Assembly (NCBI GenBank): GCA_026414745.1
Contig: JAOAIK010000040.1
Span: forward strand, 124,001-188,000
Length of the DNA: 64,000 nt
Reading direction: 5' to 3'
From: Roseococcus sp.
Lineage (GTDB): Bacteria > Pseudomonadota > Alphaproteobacteria > Acetobacterales > Acetobacteraceae
Positions 1 through 14,338 of this stretch are shown one piece after another. Each line of letters opens with the position of its first letter. Within the stretch, counting starts at the first letter, position 1. The notes under the pieces were generated by a model, which saw only the letters and a list, made by a program, of their open reading frames with translations, did not search any database and was not told where the DNA came from. A program made the position numbers and the translations under genes.

Positions 1-786
1 GTGGAGGATTTCCCCTCCATGACCGAAGGCGCCCTGCCGCACGCCTTCAAGCTGGAGGCGGCGAAGCTGCGCGGCATGATCGACCGCACGCGCTTCGCCA
101 TCTCGACGGAGGAGACGCGCTACTACCTCAACGGCATCTACCTGCACGTGGCCGAGAGCGAGGGCCGCAAGGTGCTGCGCGCCGCCGCCACCGACGGCCA
201 CCGCCTCGCGCGCGTGGAGGAGGAGCTGCCCGAGGGTGCGGGCGGCATGCCCGGCGTCATCATCCCGCGCAAGACGGTGAACGAGGTCCGCAAGCTCGCC
301 GAGGAGACGCGCGACGAGATCGAAATCCGCCTCTCCGCCACCAAGATCAGCTTCCGCATCGGGCCGGTCACCCTCACCTCCAAGCTGATCGACGGCACCT
401 TCCCCGACTACGAGCGCGTGATCCCGCGCGCCAACGACAAGGTGCTCGAGGTGGCAAAGCAGCCCTTCGCCGAGGCGGTGGGGCGCGTCGCCTCCATCTC
501 GACCGAGCGGTCGCGCCCGGTGAAGCTCTCGCTCGACCGCAACCATCTGCTGCTCACCGCCTCCTCGGCCGAGACCGGCCAGGCGCAGGAGGAGCTGGAG
601 GCGGATGTGGTGAGCTATGCCGCCGCGCCCATCGAGATCGGCTTCCAGGCGCGCTACCTGGCCGACATCACCGACCAGGTGGGTGAGTTGCTGCGCTTCC
701 GCTTCTCCGACAGCAGCGCGCCCACCCTGGTGCAGGACGCGCGCGACGACGCGGCGCTCTACGTGCTGATGCCCATGCGGGTGTGA
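1..786 (+). CDS. dnaN: DNA polymerase III beta sliding clamp, 3' part
   Basis: Ring-shaped processivity clamp that tethers DNA polymerase III to DNA. The frame is open at the left edge of the window, so the true start lies outside. 261 residues are visible against a usual length of about 370, covering the end of domain 1 and domains 2 and 3. The conserved ATDGHRLA segment and the family-typical C-terminus YVLMPMRV are present. The first GTG of the window is only an internal codon. recF follows after 10 nt, and dnaN-recF-gyrB is a classic near-origin order, so dnaA probably lies just upstream. Confidence 0.95.
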   Translation: MEDFPSMTEGALPHAFKLEAAKLRGMIDRTRFAISTEETRYYLNGIYLHVAESEGRKVLRAAATDGHRLARVEEELPEGAGGMPGVIIPRKTVNEVRKLAEETRDEIEIRLSATKISFRIGPVTLTSKLIDGTFPDYERVIPRANDKVLEVAKQPFAEAVGRVASISTERSRPVKLSLDRNHLLLTASSAETGQAQEELEADVVSYAAAPIEIGFQARYLADITDQVGELLRFRFSDSSAPTLVQDARDDAALYVLMPMRV

Positions 787-796
787 CGCGGCGGGC

Positions 797-5286
<4,490 letters not shown>

Positions 5287-5299
<13 letters not shown>

Positions 5300-6411
5300 C
5301 GGCGCGCGATCACCGCCACCGGCCCGCCTCCGTCCGGCCCCTGGTGCTCGGCGCCGCCCGAGACGAAGAGATCCGTCCGCCCCGTCGCGGCCGCCGCCAC
5401 CCCGCCCACCAGCGCGCGCGCGTGGCGCGTGGCGTGGATGTCGCTGTCGTCCCACATGATGTGGCGGCGGCCGCGGATGCGGCCGGTGCTGCTCGGCTCC
5501 GCCTTGCACAGCAGCGCGACGAGGCGCGCGCCCTCGGCCTCCGGCAACTGGCCGCCGGCGGCATCGAGCCCCGCCGCCGCCAGCGCGCGCTGCACCGCGG
5601 GCAGGTCGATCGCGTCGCGCATCACGTCATGCGCGATGACGAGCGGCCCGCCCCAGGCCGCGCTGTTGCCCAGCACCACGATCTCGTTGCGCGCGAGTTC
5701 CACGCCCGCCGAGCAGCTCGCCCGGCCGGAGAAGAGCGACCAGTCCCGCCCCACCGCCGCGTCCGAGAGCGCGGCCTCCGCCACCTCGCCCAGCGCCAGC
5801 GCGACGCCGAGCGCCGAGGCCCCGCGCGAGAGGCCCATGGAGGCGTAGGTGTCCTCCGTCGCGCAGAGGGCGCCGCGGGCGCGCGCCTCGGCCAGGCGCT
5901 CGCTGGTCAGCAGCGGGCATTTGACCTGCACGTAGTGGACATCCTCGGCGCGGGCGATGGCGGCGTCGCGCATGGCGCGCCGCACCGCCTCGGCGGTGGC
6001 GCGGATCTGCGCCATGCGTCCCAGCTCCTCCGGGCGGAACTCGGGCGTGAAGGCCACGCCGAGCGCGAGCGCGGGGCCCGGCATCGCCGCCGCCGCGTGC
6101 CGCATGCCGAGCACGAGGAAATGCGGCGAGAGCCCGCCCTCCGTCCCGCCCGACATCACCATGGCCACGCGGCCCAGCACCGCCTCGGGCGTGAGGCCGA
6201 GCCGCGCGGCGAGCATGGCGGCCAGCGCCTCCACCGCATAGGCGCGGGTGAAGTCGTTGACGCAGCCATTGCCCTCGGTCTTGCCCAGGATGGCCACCAC
6301 CTCCTCCGGCCGCAGCGCGCCCTGGTCGAACAGGGCGGCCACGGCCGCCGCATCGCCCGGGTGGCGGGCGGGAACGAGGAAGGCGAGGGCCTCGCGCGGG
6401 GCTGGGGTCAT
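5287..6411 (-). CDS. Ring-opening amidohydrolase (barbiturase / cyanuric acid hydrolase family)
   Basis: A 374-residue member of the small AtzD/TrzD/barbiturase family, which opens cyclic imides such as cyanuric or barbituric acid. The family is built from three repeats, each with a Lys-Ser pair. All six residues seem present: K44 (ILGKTEG) with S87 (MSGGTEGG), K164 (VQVKCP) with S234 (RASCSAG), and a third pair in [11 protein letters not shown] and [11 protein letters not shown]. The start is ATG at 6411 with an AGGAGAG ribosome site 6 nt upstream; in-frame codons farther upstream lack one. Substrate is inferred only to family level. Confidence 0.85.
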
Positions 6412-6549
6412 GTCCTCTCTCCTGGGGTTCGGGGCCGCAGCCTGGGCGCGCGGCGGCGCGCAGGCAACGCGGCGGCGCGAGGTTTTCAAGCCTCCGGGGA
6501 TGGGCTAACCCCGAAGGCCGCCACGGGGGCCAAGGGATACAGGGTTGGC

Positions 6550-7206
6550 ATGAGTCGGGTCCGCATCGCTCCCTCGCTGCTCGCCGCCGATGTCGCGCGC
6601 CTCGGCGAGGAGGTGCGTGCGGTGGAGCGCGCCGGGGCCGACTGGCTGCACCTCGACATCATGGACGGGCATTTCGTGCCCAACATCAGCTTCGGCCCGG
6701 GGCTGGTGAAGGGGCTCAGGCGACATTGCGCGCTGCCCTTCGACGTGCACCTGATGATCGCGCCGGCCGATCCCTACCTCGCCGCCTTCGCCGAGGCGGG
6801 GGCGCGCGTCATCAGCCTGCACCCCGAGGCCGGGCCGCATCTGCACCGCAGCCTGCAGAGCATCCGCGCGCTGGGCTGCGCGGCCGGGGTGGTGCTCAAT
6901 CCGGCCACGCCCGTCACGGCTGTCGAACATGTGCTCGACCTCGTGGACCTGATCCTGGTGATGACGGTGAACCCGGGCTTCGGCGGCCAGTCCTTCCTCG
7001 CCTCGCAACTGCCCAAGATCGCCGCGCTGCGCCGCATGATCGCGGCGAGCGGCCGGGAGATCGCCCTCGAGGTGGACGGCGGCGTGACGGCCGAGACCGC
7101 GCCCGCCTGCATCGCCGCCGGGGCGGATGTGCTGGTGGCCGGCACGGCGGTCTTCGGCGCGCCGGACTACGCCGCCGCCATCGCCGCGCTGCGCGGGGGC
7201 GGCTGA
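6550..7206 (+). CDS. rpe: Ribulose-phosphate 3-epimerase
   Basis: Interconverts ribulose 5-phosphate and xylulose 5-phosphate in the pentose phosphate pathway. The 218-residue length is standard. The N-terminus RIAPSLLAAD, the metal and catalytic segments LHLDIMDGHFVPN and FDVHLMI, and VNPGFGGQSF are all diagnostic. ATG at 6550 is the start that gives the usual N-terminus; the longer frame upstream runs over the divergent hydrolase gene. The stop overlaps the next start (TGATG), so rpe and the heparinase-like gene probably form one operon running on to purH. Confidence 0.96.
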   Translation: MSRVRIAPSLLAADVARLGEEVRAVERAGADWLHLDIMDGHFVPNISFGPGLVKGLRRHCALPFDVHLMIAPADPYLAAFAEAGARVISLHPEAGPHLHRSLQSIRALGCAAGVVLNPATPVTAVEHVLDLVDLILVMTVNPGFGGQSFLASQLPKIAALRRMIAASGREIALEVDGGVTAETAPACIAAGADVLVAGTAVFGAPDYAAAIAALRGGG

Positions 7207-8843
7207 TGGCGGATCTCTTCCGCGGCGCGCGCCGCTTCCTCTCTCGCCTGCGTCCCGTGCGCGTGCCCGACGCGCCGGCCCGCGCCTTCCGCGACCTCTG
7301 GCCCGGGGATGCGCAGCGCGGCGCGCGGCTGCTGCGCGGCGAGCTCGAGGTGATGGGCAGCGCGCGCAGCCTCACCGGCTGGGGGCCGGAGGCGGGGCCG
7401 CTGCCCTGGCGCCAGGCCCTGCACGGCTTCGCCTGGCTGCGCGATCTGCGCATGCTCGGCACCGACGCCGCGCGGGTCGAGGCGCGCGACATCACCGAGG
7501 AGTGGCTGGCCGCCGGCGCGGCCGAGCCGCTGGCCAGCCTGCCCGAGGTGGCGGCAGCGCGCATCTCCGCCTGGCTCGGCCACTGGGATTTCCTCGCCGC
7601 CAGCGCCGACGAGGGCTTCCGCCGCGCGCTGATGCAGCGCCTCGTGCAGGATGGCCGGCTGGTCGCCGCGAATGTGCCCGACGAGGCGGCGCACCGCGGC
7701 GCCCTGGTGGTGCTGAAGGGCGCCGTCGCCGCCGCCATCGCGCTCGGCGAGGAGGCGTGGATGGTCCGCGCGCTCAAGTTCCTCCCGGCCGAGCTCGAGC
7801 GCCAGTTCCATCCCGATGGCGGGCATGTGGAGCGCAGCCCGGCGGTGCAGCTCCTCGCCTTCCAGGACCTCGTGGAGCTGCGGAACCTGCTCAACGGCAG
7901 CGGGGTGCTGGCGCCGCCGCAGCTCGCCACCGTGATCGAGCGCGCGGGCCAGGCGCTGCGCCTGTTCCGCCACGGCGACGGCACGCTGGCGCTGTTCAAC
8001 GGCACGCGCGAGGAGGCGGCCTCGGCGGTGGATCTCGCCCTCACCCAGGGCCAGGCCAAGGGGCGCGCGCCACTGCTGCTGCAGGAGACAGGCTTCCACC
8101 GCCTCGCCGCGAGCCGCACCCTCGTGATCGCCGATTGCGGCCCCCCGCCCCCTGGCCGCGCGCCCGATCCCGCCACCGGCGCGCCGCGCGGGGCGGATCG
8201 CTTCGCCCATGCCGGCACGCTCTCCTTCGAGATGTCGGTGGGGCGGGACCGGCTGATCGTGAACTGCGGCGCCGCCCCTGCGGGGGAAGAGGGCTGGTGC
8301 ATGGCGCTGCGCTCCACCGCGGCGCATTCCACCCTGGTGCTGGCCGAGACGAACAGCGCCGAGCTGCGCCGCGAAGGGCTGGGCCGACGCCCCGAGCGCG
8401 TCGAGGCCGAGCGCTTCGAGGCGCAGGGCGCGCAATGGCTCGAGGCGAGCCATGACGGCTATCGCCGGAGCCATGGTGCCGTGCACCGCCGGCGCCTCTA
8501 CCTCTCCGAGAACGGCGACGACCTGCGCGGCGAGGACGTGATCGAGACCGAGGGCGGCCCTGCCCCGCCCTGCGTCGTGCGCTTCCACCTCCACCCTTCG
8601 GTGGATGCGCTGCTGCAGGAGGAGGAGGGCGGGGTGCTGATGCGCCTGCCCGGCGGCCAGGGCTGGCGGCTGCGCGCGCGCGGCGCGGCGATCTCGCTCG
8701 AGGAGAGCATCCACATGGCGGGCGAGGCGCGCCGCACCAGCCAGATCGTGCTCGCCGCCGAGGCCGCGAACGAGGGCATCCAGTGGGCCATCACCCGCGT
8801 CGCGGCGGCCGAGCCGCCCGGCCCCGCGAAGCCGGCCGCCTGA
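7206..8843 (+). CDS. Heparinase II/III family protein
   Basis: A 545-residue protein resembling heparinase II/III-like polysaccharide lyases: a helical toroid N-terminal half (W- and L-rich, e.g. GHWDFLAASADEGF) and a beta-sandwich C-terminal half beginning near RDRLIVNCGA. No convincing signal peptide is seen at the start MADLFRGARRFLSRL. Such proteins are known next to purH in Rhodospirillales, but their substrate is unclear. Its start overlaps the rpe stop and a glycosyltransferase follows after 4 nt, suggesting work on a cell-surface or reserve polysaccharide. Family call is firm, function is inference. Confidence 0.8.
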   Translation: MADLFRGARRFLSRLRPVRVPDAPARAFRDLWPGDAQRGARLLRGELEVMGSARSLTGWGPEAGPLPWRQALHGFAWLRDLRMLGTDAARVEARDITEEWLAAGAAEPLASLPEVAAARISAWLGHWDFLAASADEGFRRALMQRLVQDGRLVAANVPDEAAHRGALVVLKGAVAAAIALGEEAWMVRALKFLPAELERQFHPDGGHVERSPAVQLLAFQDLVELRNLLNGSGVLAPPQLATVIERAGQALRLFRHGDGTLALFNGTREEAASAVDLALTQGQAKGRAPLLLQETGFHRLAASRTLVIADCGPPPPGRAPDPATGAPRGADRFAHAGTLSFEMSVGRDRLIVNCGAAPAGEEGWCMALRSTAAHSTLVLAETNSAELRREGLGRRPERVEAERFEAQGAQWLEASHDGYRRSHGAVHRRRLYLSENGDDLRGEDVIETEGGPAPPCVVRFHLHPSVDALLQEEEGGVLMRLPGGQGWRLRARGAAISLEESIHMAGEARRTSQIVLAAEAANEGIQWAITRVAAAEPPGPAKPAA

Positions 8844-8847
8844 GGCG

Positions 8848-9957
8848 TTGCGCGTCCTCGAGGTCACGAACGTCGATTTCTCGCTGCGGCACTTCCTCCT
8901 GCCGCTGATGCGCGCCGCCCGCGCGCGCGGGCACGAGGTGGTGGGCATGTGCGCCGAAGGCCCGCTCCTCGACCTGCCGCGCGCCGAGGGCTTCCGCATC
9001 ATCTCCGTGCCGATGGCGCGCAGCCTCTCGCCGCGCGCGAATCTCGCGGCGCTCTCGGCCATCCGGAGCGCGCTGCGCGCCGAGCGCTTCGACCTCGTGC
9101 ACGCGCACATGCCCATCTCGGGCTTCCTCGCACGGCTCGCGGCGCGGCTCGAGGGCGTGCCGCGCATCGCCTACACCTGCCACGGCTTCCTGTTCAACCA
9201 GCCGGGCCCGCTGTGGCGGCGCGCGCTCTCGCTCGGGGTGGAGTGGGCGGGCGGCCGGCTCACGCAGGATTTCCTGACGGTGAGCGAGGCGGAAGCCGCC
9301 GATGCCCGCCGCCTGTGGGTGCATCGCGGCGCGGTGGCCGTGGGCAATGGGCGCGACCCGGCGCTGTTCCGCCCCGATCCCGCGGCGCGCGCGGCGGTGC
9401 GCGCCGAGCTCGGCATCCCGCAGGCGGCGGTTGTGGTGATCGCGACCGCGCGGCTGGTGCGCCACAAGGGCTGGCCCGAGCTGCTCGAGGCGATGGCGCG
9501 CCTGCCCGATGCCCATCTGATCGCGGTGGGCGAGCGCCTGCCCTCCGACCACGGCGAGGACATGGCGCCCCATTTCGCCCGCGCCGCGGCCGCGATGGGC
9601 CCGCGCCTGCACGCGCTCGGCTACCGGCATGACGTGCCGCGGCTGCTCGCCGCCGCCGATGTGTTCTGCCTGCCCTCGCATTTCGAGGGGCTGCCGATGA
9701 GCGTGATCGAGGCGATGCTGACCGGCCTGCCCGTGGTGGCCACCGACATCCGCGGCTGCCGCGAGCAGGTGGTGCCGGGCGAGACGGGGCTTCTCGTCCC
9801 GCCCATGCGGGCCGCACCGCTCGGCGATGCGCTGGCGCGCCTATGCGCCGATGCGGCCCTGCGCGAAAGCATGGGGCGTGCCGGCCTCGCGCGCGCGCGC
9901 GCCCTCTTCACCGAGGAGCGGGTGCTCGCCCGCACCCTCGACCTGCTGGGACTGTGA
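8848..9957 (+). CDS. Glycosyltransferase family 4 (GT-B fold)
   Basis: A 369-residue GT-B enzyme transferring sugar from a nucleotide donor. The GT4 pattern is clear in the C-terminal Rossmann half: the [16 protein letters not shown] donor-binding segment, then the E-x7-E motif within [13 protein letters not shown]. It starts at a TTG 4 nt after the preceding stop, giving [16 protein letters not shown]; no better ATG exists before conserved sequence begins. It sits between the heparinase-like gene and purH, apparently in the same transcription unit. Acceptor and sugar are unknown. Confidence 0.85.
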   Translation: MRVLEVTNVDFSLRHFLLPLMRAARARGHEVVGMCAEGPLLDLPRAEGFRIISVPMARSLSPRANLAALSAIRSALRAERFDLVHAHMPISGFLARLAARLEGVPRIAYTCHGFLFNQPGPLWRRALSLGVEWAGGRLTQDFLTVSEAEAADARRLWVHRGAVAVGNGRDPALFRPDPAARAAVRAELGIPQAAVVVIATARLVRHKGWPELLEAMARLPDAHLIAVGERLPSDHGEDMAPHFARAAAAMGPRLHALGYRHDVPRLLAAADVFCLPSHFEGLPMSVIEAMLTGLPVVATDIRGCREQVVPGETGLLVPPMRAAPLGDALARLCADAALRESMGRAGLARARALFTEERVLARTLDLLGL

Positions 9958-9959
9958 CC

Positions 9960-11537
9960 ATGACCGAGACCCTGCCCGTCCGCCGCGCCCTGCTCTCCGT
10001 CTCGGACAAGACGGGGATCGTCGCCTTCGCCCGCTTCCTCGCCGAACGTGGCGCCGAGATCCTCTCCACCGGCGGCACCGCGGCGGCGATCCGCGCCGCC
10101 GGCATCCCGGTGAAGGACGTGAGCGAGCACACGGGCTTCCCCGAAATCCTGGATGGGCGGGTGAAGACGCTGCTGCCGCAGGTGCATGGCGGGCTGCTCG
10201 GCCGCCGCGACGACGCCGCGCATGCGGCGCAGATGGCCGCGCACGGCATCGCTCCGATAGACCTCGTGGCGGTGAACCTCTACCCCTTCGAGGCGACGGT
10301 GGCGAAGGGCGCCGGCTTCGAGGACTGCATCGAGAACATCGACATCGGCGGCCCCGCGATGATCCGCAGCGCGGCCAAGAACCACGCCCATGTGGTGGTG
10401 GTGACCGAGGCCGCGCAGCTCGAGGAGGTGCGCGCCGAGATCGAGGCTTCGGGCGGGACGAGCCTCGCGCTGCGCCGCCGCCTCGCGCAGCGCGCCTATG
10501 CGCGCACCGCGGCCTATGACGCGGCGATCTCGACCTGGTTCGCGGGGCAGCTTGGCGAGGAGTTCCCCCCGCGCCTCGCCCTCTCCGGGGAGATCGCGCA
10601 GACGCTGCGCTACGGCGAGAACCCGCACCAGCGCGCCGCCTTCTACCGCGACGGCTCGGTCCGCTTCGGCATCGCCACCGCGCGCCAGGTGCAGGGCAAG
10701 GAGCTGAGCTACAACAACCTCAACGACACGGACGCGGCCTTCGAGTGCGTGGCGGAGTTCGACCGCCCGGCCATCGTCATCGTCAAGCACGCCAACCCCT
10801 GCGGCGTGGCCGAGGGCGAGAGCCTCGCCGCCGCCTTCGAGGCGGCGCTGCGCTGCGACCCCGTCTCGGCCTTCGGCGGCATCGTCGCGGCCAACCGCAG
10901 GCTCGACGCCGCGGCCGCGGCGCGCATCACGGAAATCTTCACCGAGGTGGTCATCGCCCCCGACGCGGAGGAGGCGGCGCTCGCCATCTTCGCGCGCAAG
11001 AAGAACCTCCGCCTGCTGCTGACCGGCGGGCTGCCCGATCCGGCGGCGCCGGGCATGGTGGTGCGCAGCGTCGCCGGCGGCTTCCTCGCGCAGTCGCGCG
11101 ATGCGGGGCGCATCGATCCGGCCGCGCTGAGGGTGGTGACGCGCCGCGCCCCCACGGCGGCGGAGATGGCCGATCTGCTCTTCGCCTTCCGCGTCTGCAA
11201 GCATGTGAAGTCCAACGCCATCGTCTATGCGAAGGGCGGGGCGACGGTGGGCATCGGCGCGGGGCAGATGAGCCGGGTGGATTCCGCGCGCATCGCCGCC
11301 TGGAAATCGGGGGAGGCGGCGCGTGCGTCCGGTTCGGACGTGCCGCTCGCGCAGGGTTCCGTCGTCGCCTCCGACGCCTTCTTTCCCTTCGCCGACGGGC
11401 TGCAGGCCGCCGCGGCGGCGGGGGCGACGGCGGTGATCCAGCCCGGCGGGTCGGTGCGCGACGCGGAGGTGATCGCGGCCGCCGATGCGGCGGGGCTGGC
11501 CATGGTGTTCACCGGGATGCGGCATTTCCGTCATTGA
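9960..11537 (+). CDS. purH: Bifunctional AICAR formyltransferase / IMP cyclohydrolase
   Basis: Catalyses the last two steps of IMP synthesis. The 525-residue product has the N-terminal MGS-like cyclohydrolase domain ([25 protein letters not shown]) and the C-terminal formyltransferase domain ([25 protein letters not shown]), and ends in the family-typical GMRHFRH. ATG at 9960 follows the glycosyltransferase stop by 2 nt. A long imperfect stem-loop lies just after the stop. Confidence 0.96.
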   Translation: MTETLPVRRALLSVSDKTGIVAFARFLAERGAEILSTGGTAAAIRAAGIPVKDVSEHTGFPEILDGRVKTLLPQVHGGLLGRRDDAAHAAQMAAHGIAPIDLVAVNLYPFEATVAKGAGFEDCIENIDIGGPAMIRSAAKNHAHVVVVTEAAQLEEVRAEIEASGGTSLALRRRLAQRAYARTAAYDAAISTWFAGQLGEEFPPRLALSGEIAQTLRYGENPHQRAAFYRDGSVRFGIATARQVQGKELSYNNLNDTDAAFECVAEFDRPAIVIVKHANPCGVAEGESLAAAFEAALRCDPVSAFGGIVAANRRLDAAAAARITEIFTEVVIAPDAEEAALAIFARKKNLRLLLTGGLPDPAAPGMVVRSVAGGFLAQSRDAGRIDPAALRVVTRRAPTAAEMADLLFAFRVCKHVKSNAIVYAKGGATVGIGAGQMSRVDSARIAAWKSGEAARASGSDVPLAQGSVVASDAFFPFADGLQAAAAAGATAVIQPGGSVRDAEVIAAADAAGLAMVFTGMRHFRH

Positions 11538-11540
11538 TCG

Positions 11541-11584
11541 CCGCGACGCCGTGGCGGCCGAGGGGCGCCGGCACAGCGTCGCGG
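11541..11584 (+). terminator. Stem-loop after purH, possible terminator
   Basis: A perfect 9-bp inverted repeat, CCGCGACGC at 11541-11549 and GCGTCGCGG at 11576-11584, with further partial pairing inside the 26-nt loop. It lies 4 nt after the purH stop. There is no T-tract, so intrinsic termination is uncertain; it could instead protect the mRNA 3' end. Confidence 0.35.
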
Positions 11585-11663
11585 GGGGCGATGATGGGCG
11601 CGTCATCCCGGTGGATCGGCTCATCCTCGCATGGCAAAGCCACGCGAGGGCAACGGGGGGCGG

Positions 11664-13082
11664 ATGATGGCGCTGGATGGCGTGCTGCTGATCGCGGTTC
11701 TGGTCCTGCTGCTGGCGGTGCTGTTCGTGCTGATCGCCCGCAAGCCGGGCGCTGATCCGACCATCCCCCTGCTGCAGGCGGCGCAGGAGCGGCAGGGCGA
11801 GCGGCTCGCGGCGCTGGGCGGCGAGGTGAAGGCCGCGCTCTCGGCCACCCAGACGGTGCTGGCGCGCGAGATGTCGGCGCTGACCAGCCAGACGATGCAG
11901 GTGCAGGCCGCCGCCGCCCAGGCGCAGAAGGAGGACGCCGCGGCGCTGCGCGCGGAGGTGGCCGAGAAGCTCGCGCGGATGAACCTGGTGGTCGAGCAGC
12001 TGCGCGCCGCCCTCGCCGAGGCGCAATCGGCGATGAAGGCCGCCATCGCCGCCGAGATGGCCGCCGCGCGCGACCTGATCGACCGCAAGGCCACCGAAAG
12101 CCGCCTCGAGGTGGAGGCGAAGCTGAGGGAGATGCGCGAGGCGAACGACAAGCGCCTGGCCGACATCCAGGCGAGCGTGAACGAGCAGCTGGGTGCGGCC
12201 GTCGAGAAGCAGATGAGCGAGAGCTTCACCCGCGTCATCGACCAGTTCAACGCCATCCAGGCGATGATGGGCAATGTGCAGTCCGTCGCCGCGCAGGTCG
12301 GGGACCTCAAGCGCCTCTTCTCCAACGTCAAGACGCGCGGCGGCTGGGGCGAGGCGCAGGTGAAGGCGCTGCTCGACGATTTCCTGCCCGAGGGCAGCTA
12401 CGAGACCAATGCCCGGCTGCGCGAGGGCAGCGCCGAGGCGGTGGAGTTCGCGATCCGCATGCCCGCGCCCGGCGGGGCCGAGGTGCGCCTGCCGGTGGAT
12501 GCGAAGTTCCCGGTGGAGGACTACGAGCGCCTGCTCGCCGCGCACGAGGCCGGTGACGCGGAGGGCGAGGCGCAGGCCCGGCGCGCGCTCGAGAACCGCA
12601 TCCGCGCCGAGGCGCAGAAGATCCGCGAGAAATACATCCACCCCCCGGCCACGACCGAGTTCGCCGTGATGTATCTCCCCACCGAGGGGCTCTATGCCGA
12701 GGTGGCGCGCATCCCCGGGCTGCTCGACGAGTTGGGCAAGAAGGCGCGCGTGTTCATCGCCGGCCCCTCCCTGCTGCCGGCGATGCTGCGGACCATCCAG
12801 CTCGGGCATGTCACGCTCGCCCTGTCGAAGAACGCCGAGGCGGTGCGCGAGCTGCTGGCCGCCACCAAGGCGGAGATGGCGAAGATGGACGATGTGCTGG
12901 CGCGGGTGGTGCGGCAGGTGGGGACGGTGGGCAACACGCTCGGCGAGGCGCAGCGGCGAACCCGGGCCATCGCCCGCCGGCTGAAAAGCGTCGAGGCGCT
13001 GCCTGCCGAGCGGTCGGCGGCGCTGCTCGGCGTCGAGGCGCCGTCGCCCGAGGAGGTGGAGGAGGAGGAGGAGGGCGGGTGA
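11664..13082 (+). CDS. rmuC: DNA recombination protein RmuC family
   Basis: A 472-residue RmuC-type protein: one N-terminal transmembrane segment (about residues 6-26), a long Ala/Glu-rich coiled coil to about residue 200, then the nuclease-like RmuC core with TRGGWGEAQVKALL and VDAKFPVEDYERL. In E. coli RmuC limits inversions at short inverted repeats. Start choice is uncertain: ATG 11664 follows a G-rich stretch, while an ATG 33 nt upstream (11631) would add 11 residues without a ribosome site. The acidic C-terminal tail overlaps the next gene by 4 nt. Confidence 0.88.
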   Translation: MMALDGVLLIAVLVLLLAVLFVLIARKPGADPTIPLLQAAQERQGERLAALGGEVKAALSATQTVLAREMSALTSQTMQVQAAAAQAQKEDAAALRAEVAEKLARMNLVVEQLRAALAEAQSAMKAAIAAEMAAARDLIDRKATESRLEVEAKLREMREANDKRLADIQASVNEQLGAAVEKQMSESFTRVIDQFNAIQAMMGNVQSVAAQVGDLKRLFSNVKTRGGWGEAQVKALLDDFLPEGSYETNARLREGSAEAVEFAIRMPAPGGAEVRLPVDAKFPVEDYERLLAAHEAGDAEGEAQARRALENRIRAEAQKIREKYIHPPATTEFAVMYLPTEGLYAEVARIPGLLDELGKKARVFIAGPSLLPAMLRTIQLGHVTLALSKNAEAVRELLAATKAEMAKMDDVLARVVRQVGTVGNTLGEAQRRTRAIARRLKSVEALPAERSAALLGVEAPSPEEVEEEEEGG

Positions 13083-14317
13083 GCGCGCTGCAGCTCCAGT
13101 CGCTGGCCGGGCTGTGCGGGCTCTGCCTGATCGCCTGGGGGGCGGGCGGCTTCCGCCCCGGCGTCCGGCCGCGGGTGGTGCTGGGCGGCCTGCTCGGCAT
13201 GCTCGGGCTGGCGGCGCTGCTCCTGAACCTCCCGCCGCTGCGCGCGGGGCTCGCGGTCCTCGGCCAGGCGGTGGAGGCGCTGGCGCGTGCGACCCGGGCG
13301 GGGACGGCGCTGGTCTTCGGCTATCTGGGCGGCGGGCCGCTGCCCTTCGCCGAGACGGCGCCCGGCACCTCCTTCATCCTGTTCTTCCAGGCGCTGCCGC
13401 TCGTGCTCGTCATCGGCGCGCTCTCGGCCGTGCTGTATCACTGGCGCGTGCTGCCGCTGGTGGTGCGCGGCCTCGCCGCACTGCTGCGGCGCGGCCTCGG
13501 CCTCGGGGGGGCGGCGGGCTTCGCGGTCGCGGCCAACGTCTTCGTCGGCATGGTGGAGGCGCCGCTGCTCATCCGCCACTGGCTCTCGCGCCTCACGGAA
13601 AGCGAGCTCTTCGTGGTGATGGTCGCGGGGCTCGCCACCATCTCCGGCAACACGCTGGTGGTCTATGCGCTGATCATCGCGCCGGTGGTGCCGGATGCGG
13701 CGGGGCAGCTGCTCACCGCCTCGCTGATCGCCGCCCCCGCGGCGGTGCTGGCCGCGCTGCTCATGCGCCCCGGCGAGGCGGGAACCGAAGGCGGGGGCGA
13801 GGCGCCGCCGCGCTATGCGAGCACCATGGAGGCGCTGGTGCAGGGCACGGGCGAGGGGCTGCAGCTTCTGCTCGGCATCATGGCGGCGCTGATCGTCTTC
13901 GTCGCGCTGGTGGCGCTGGCCAACGAGGCGCTGCAGCCCCTGTTCGGCGTCTCCTTGCAGCATCTGGCGGGGGTGGTGTTCCGCCCGCTGGCCTGGCTGA
14001 TGGGCGTGCCCGGGGAGCAGGCGGGCGCCGTCGCCGCCTCGCTCGGGGTGAAGCTGGTGGTGAACGAGTTCGTGGCCTATCTCGACCTCGCCCGCGGCGG
14101 GGCGGAGGGGCTGGACCCGCGCAGCCGGCTGATCCTGACCTACGCGCTGTGCGGCTTCGCCAATCTGGGCTCGGTCGGCATCCTGATGGGCGCGCTCTCC
14201 TCCCTCTGCCCCGAGCGGCGGGCGGAGGTGGTGCGCCTCGGCCTGCCGGCGCTGGGCTGCGCCACCCTCGCCTCCTGCATGGTGGGGGCGGCGGTGGGCG
14301 TGCTGACGCCGCCCTGA
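13079..14317 (+). CDS. Concentrative nucleoside transporter (NupC/CNT family)
   Basis: A 412-residue inner-membrane protein with about ten hydrophobic segments. CNT hallmarks are FVGMVEAPLLI, ISGNTLVVYA and KLVVNEFVAY, which line the nucleoside and cation site. It should import nucleosides with H+ or Na+. The start is a GTG whose sequence overlaps the rmuC stop (GTGA), so translation is probably coupled. Nucleoside specificity cannot be read from sequence. Confidence 0.9.
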   Translation: MSALQLQSLAGLCGLCLIAWGAGGFRPGVRPRVVLGGLLGMLGLAALLLNLPPLRAGLAVLGQAVEALARATRAGTALVFGYLGGGPLPFAETAPGTSFILFFQALPLVLVIGALSAVLYHWRVLPLVVRGLAALLRRGLGLGGAAGFAVAANVFVGMVEAPLLIRHWLSRLTESELFVVMVAGLATISGNTLVVYALIIAPVVPDAAGQLLTASLIAAPAAVLAALLMRPGEAGTEGGGEAPPRYASTMEALVQGTGEGLQLLLGIMAALIVFVALVALANEALQPLFGVSLQHLAGVVFRPLAWLMGVPGEQAGAVAASLGVKLVVNEFVAYLDLARGGAEGLDPRSRLILTYALCGFANLGSVGILMGALSSLCPERRAEVVRLGLPALGCATLASCMVGAAVGVLTPP

Positions 14318-14338
14318 GCCGGTGCTAAGCGCACGGCG

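Noticed and set aside
9621-12809. A minus-strand open frame of over 1000 codons opposite the GT4 gene, purH and rmuC
   Set aside because: Low-complexity His/Arg/Ala/Gly composition, no motifs, and perfectly good genes on the other strand. Long antisense frames are expected in DNA this rich in G+C.
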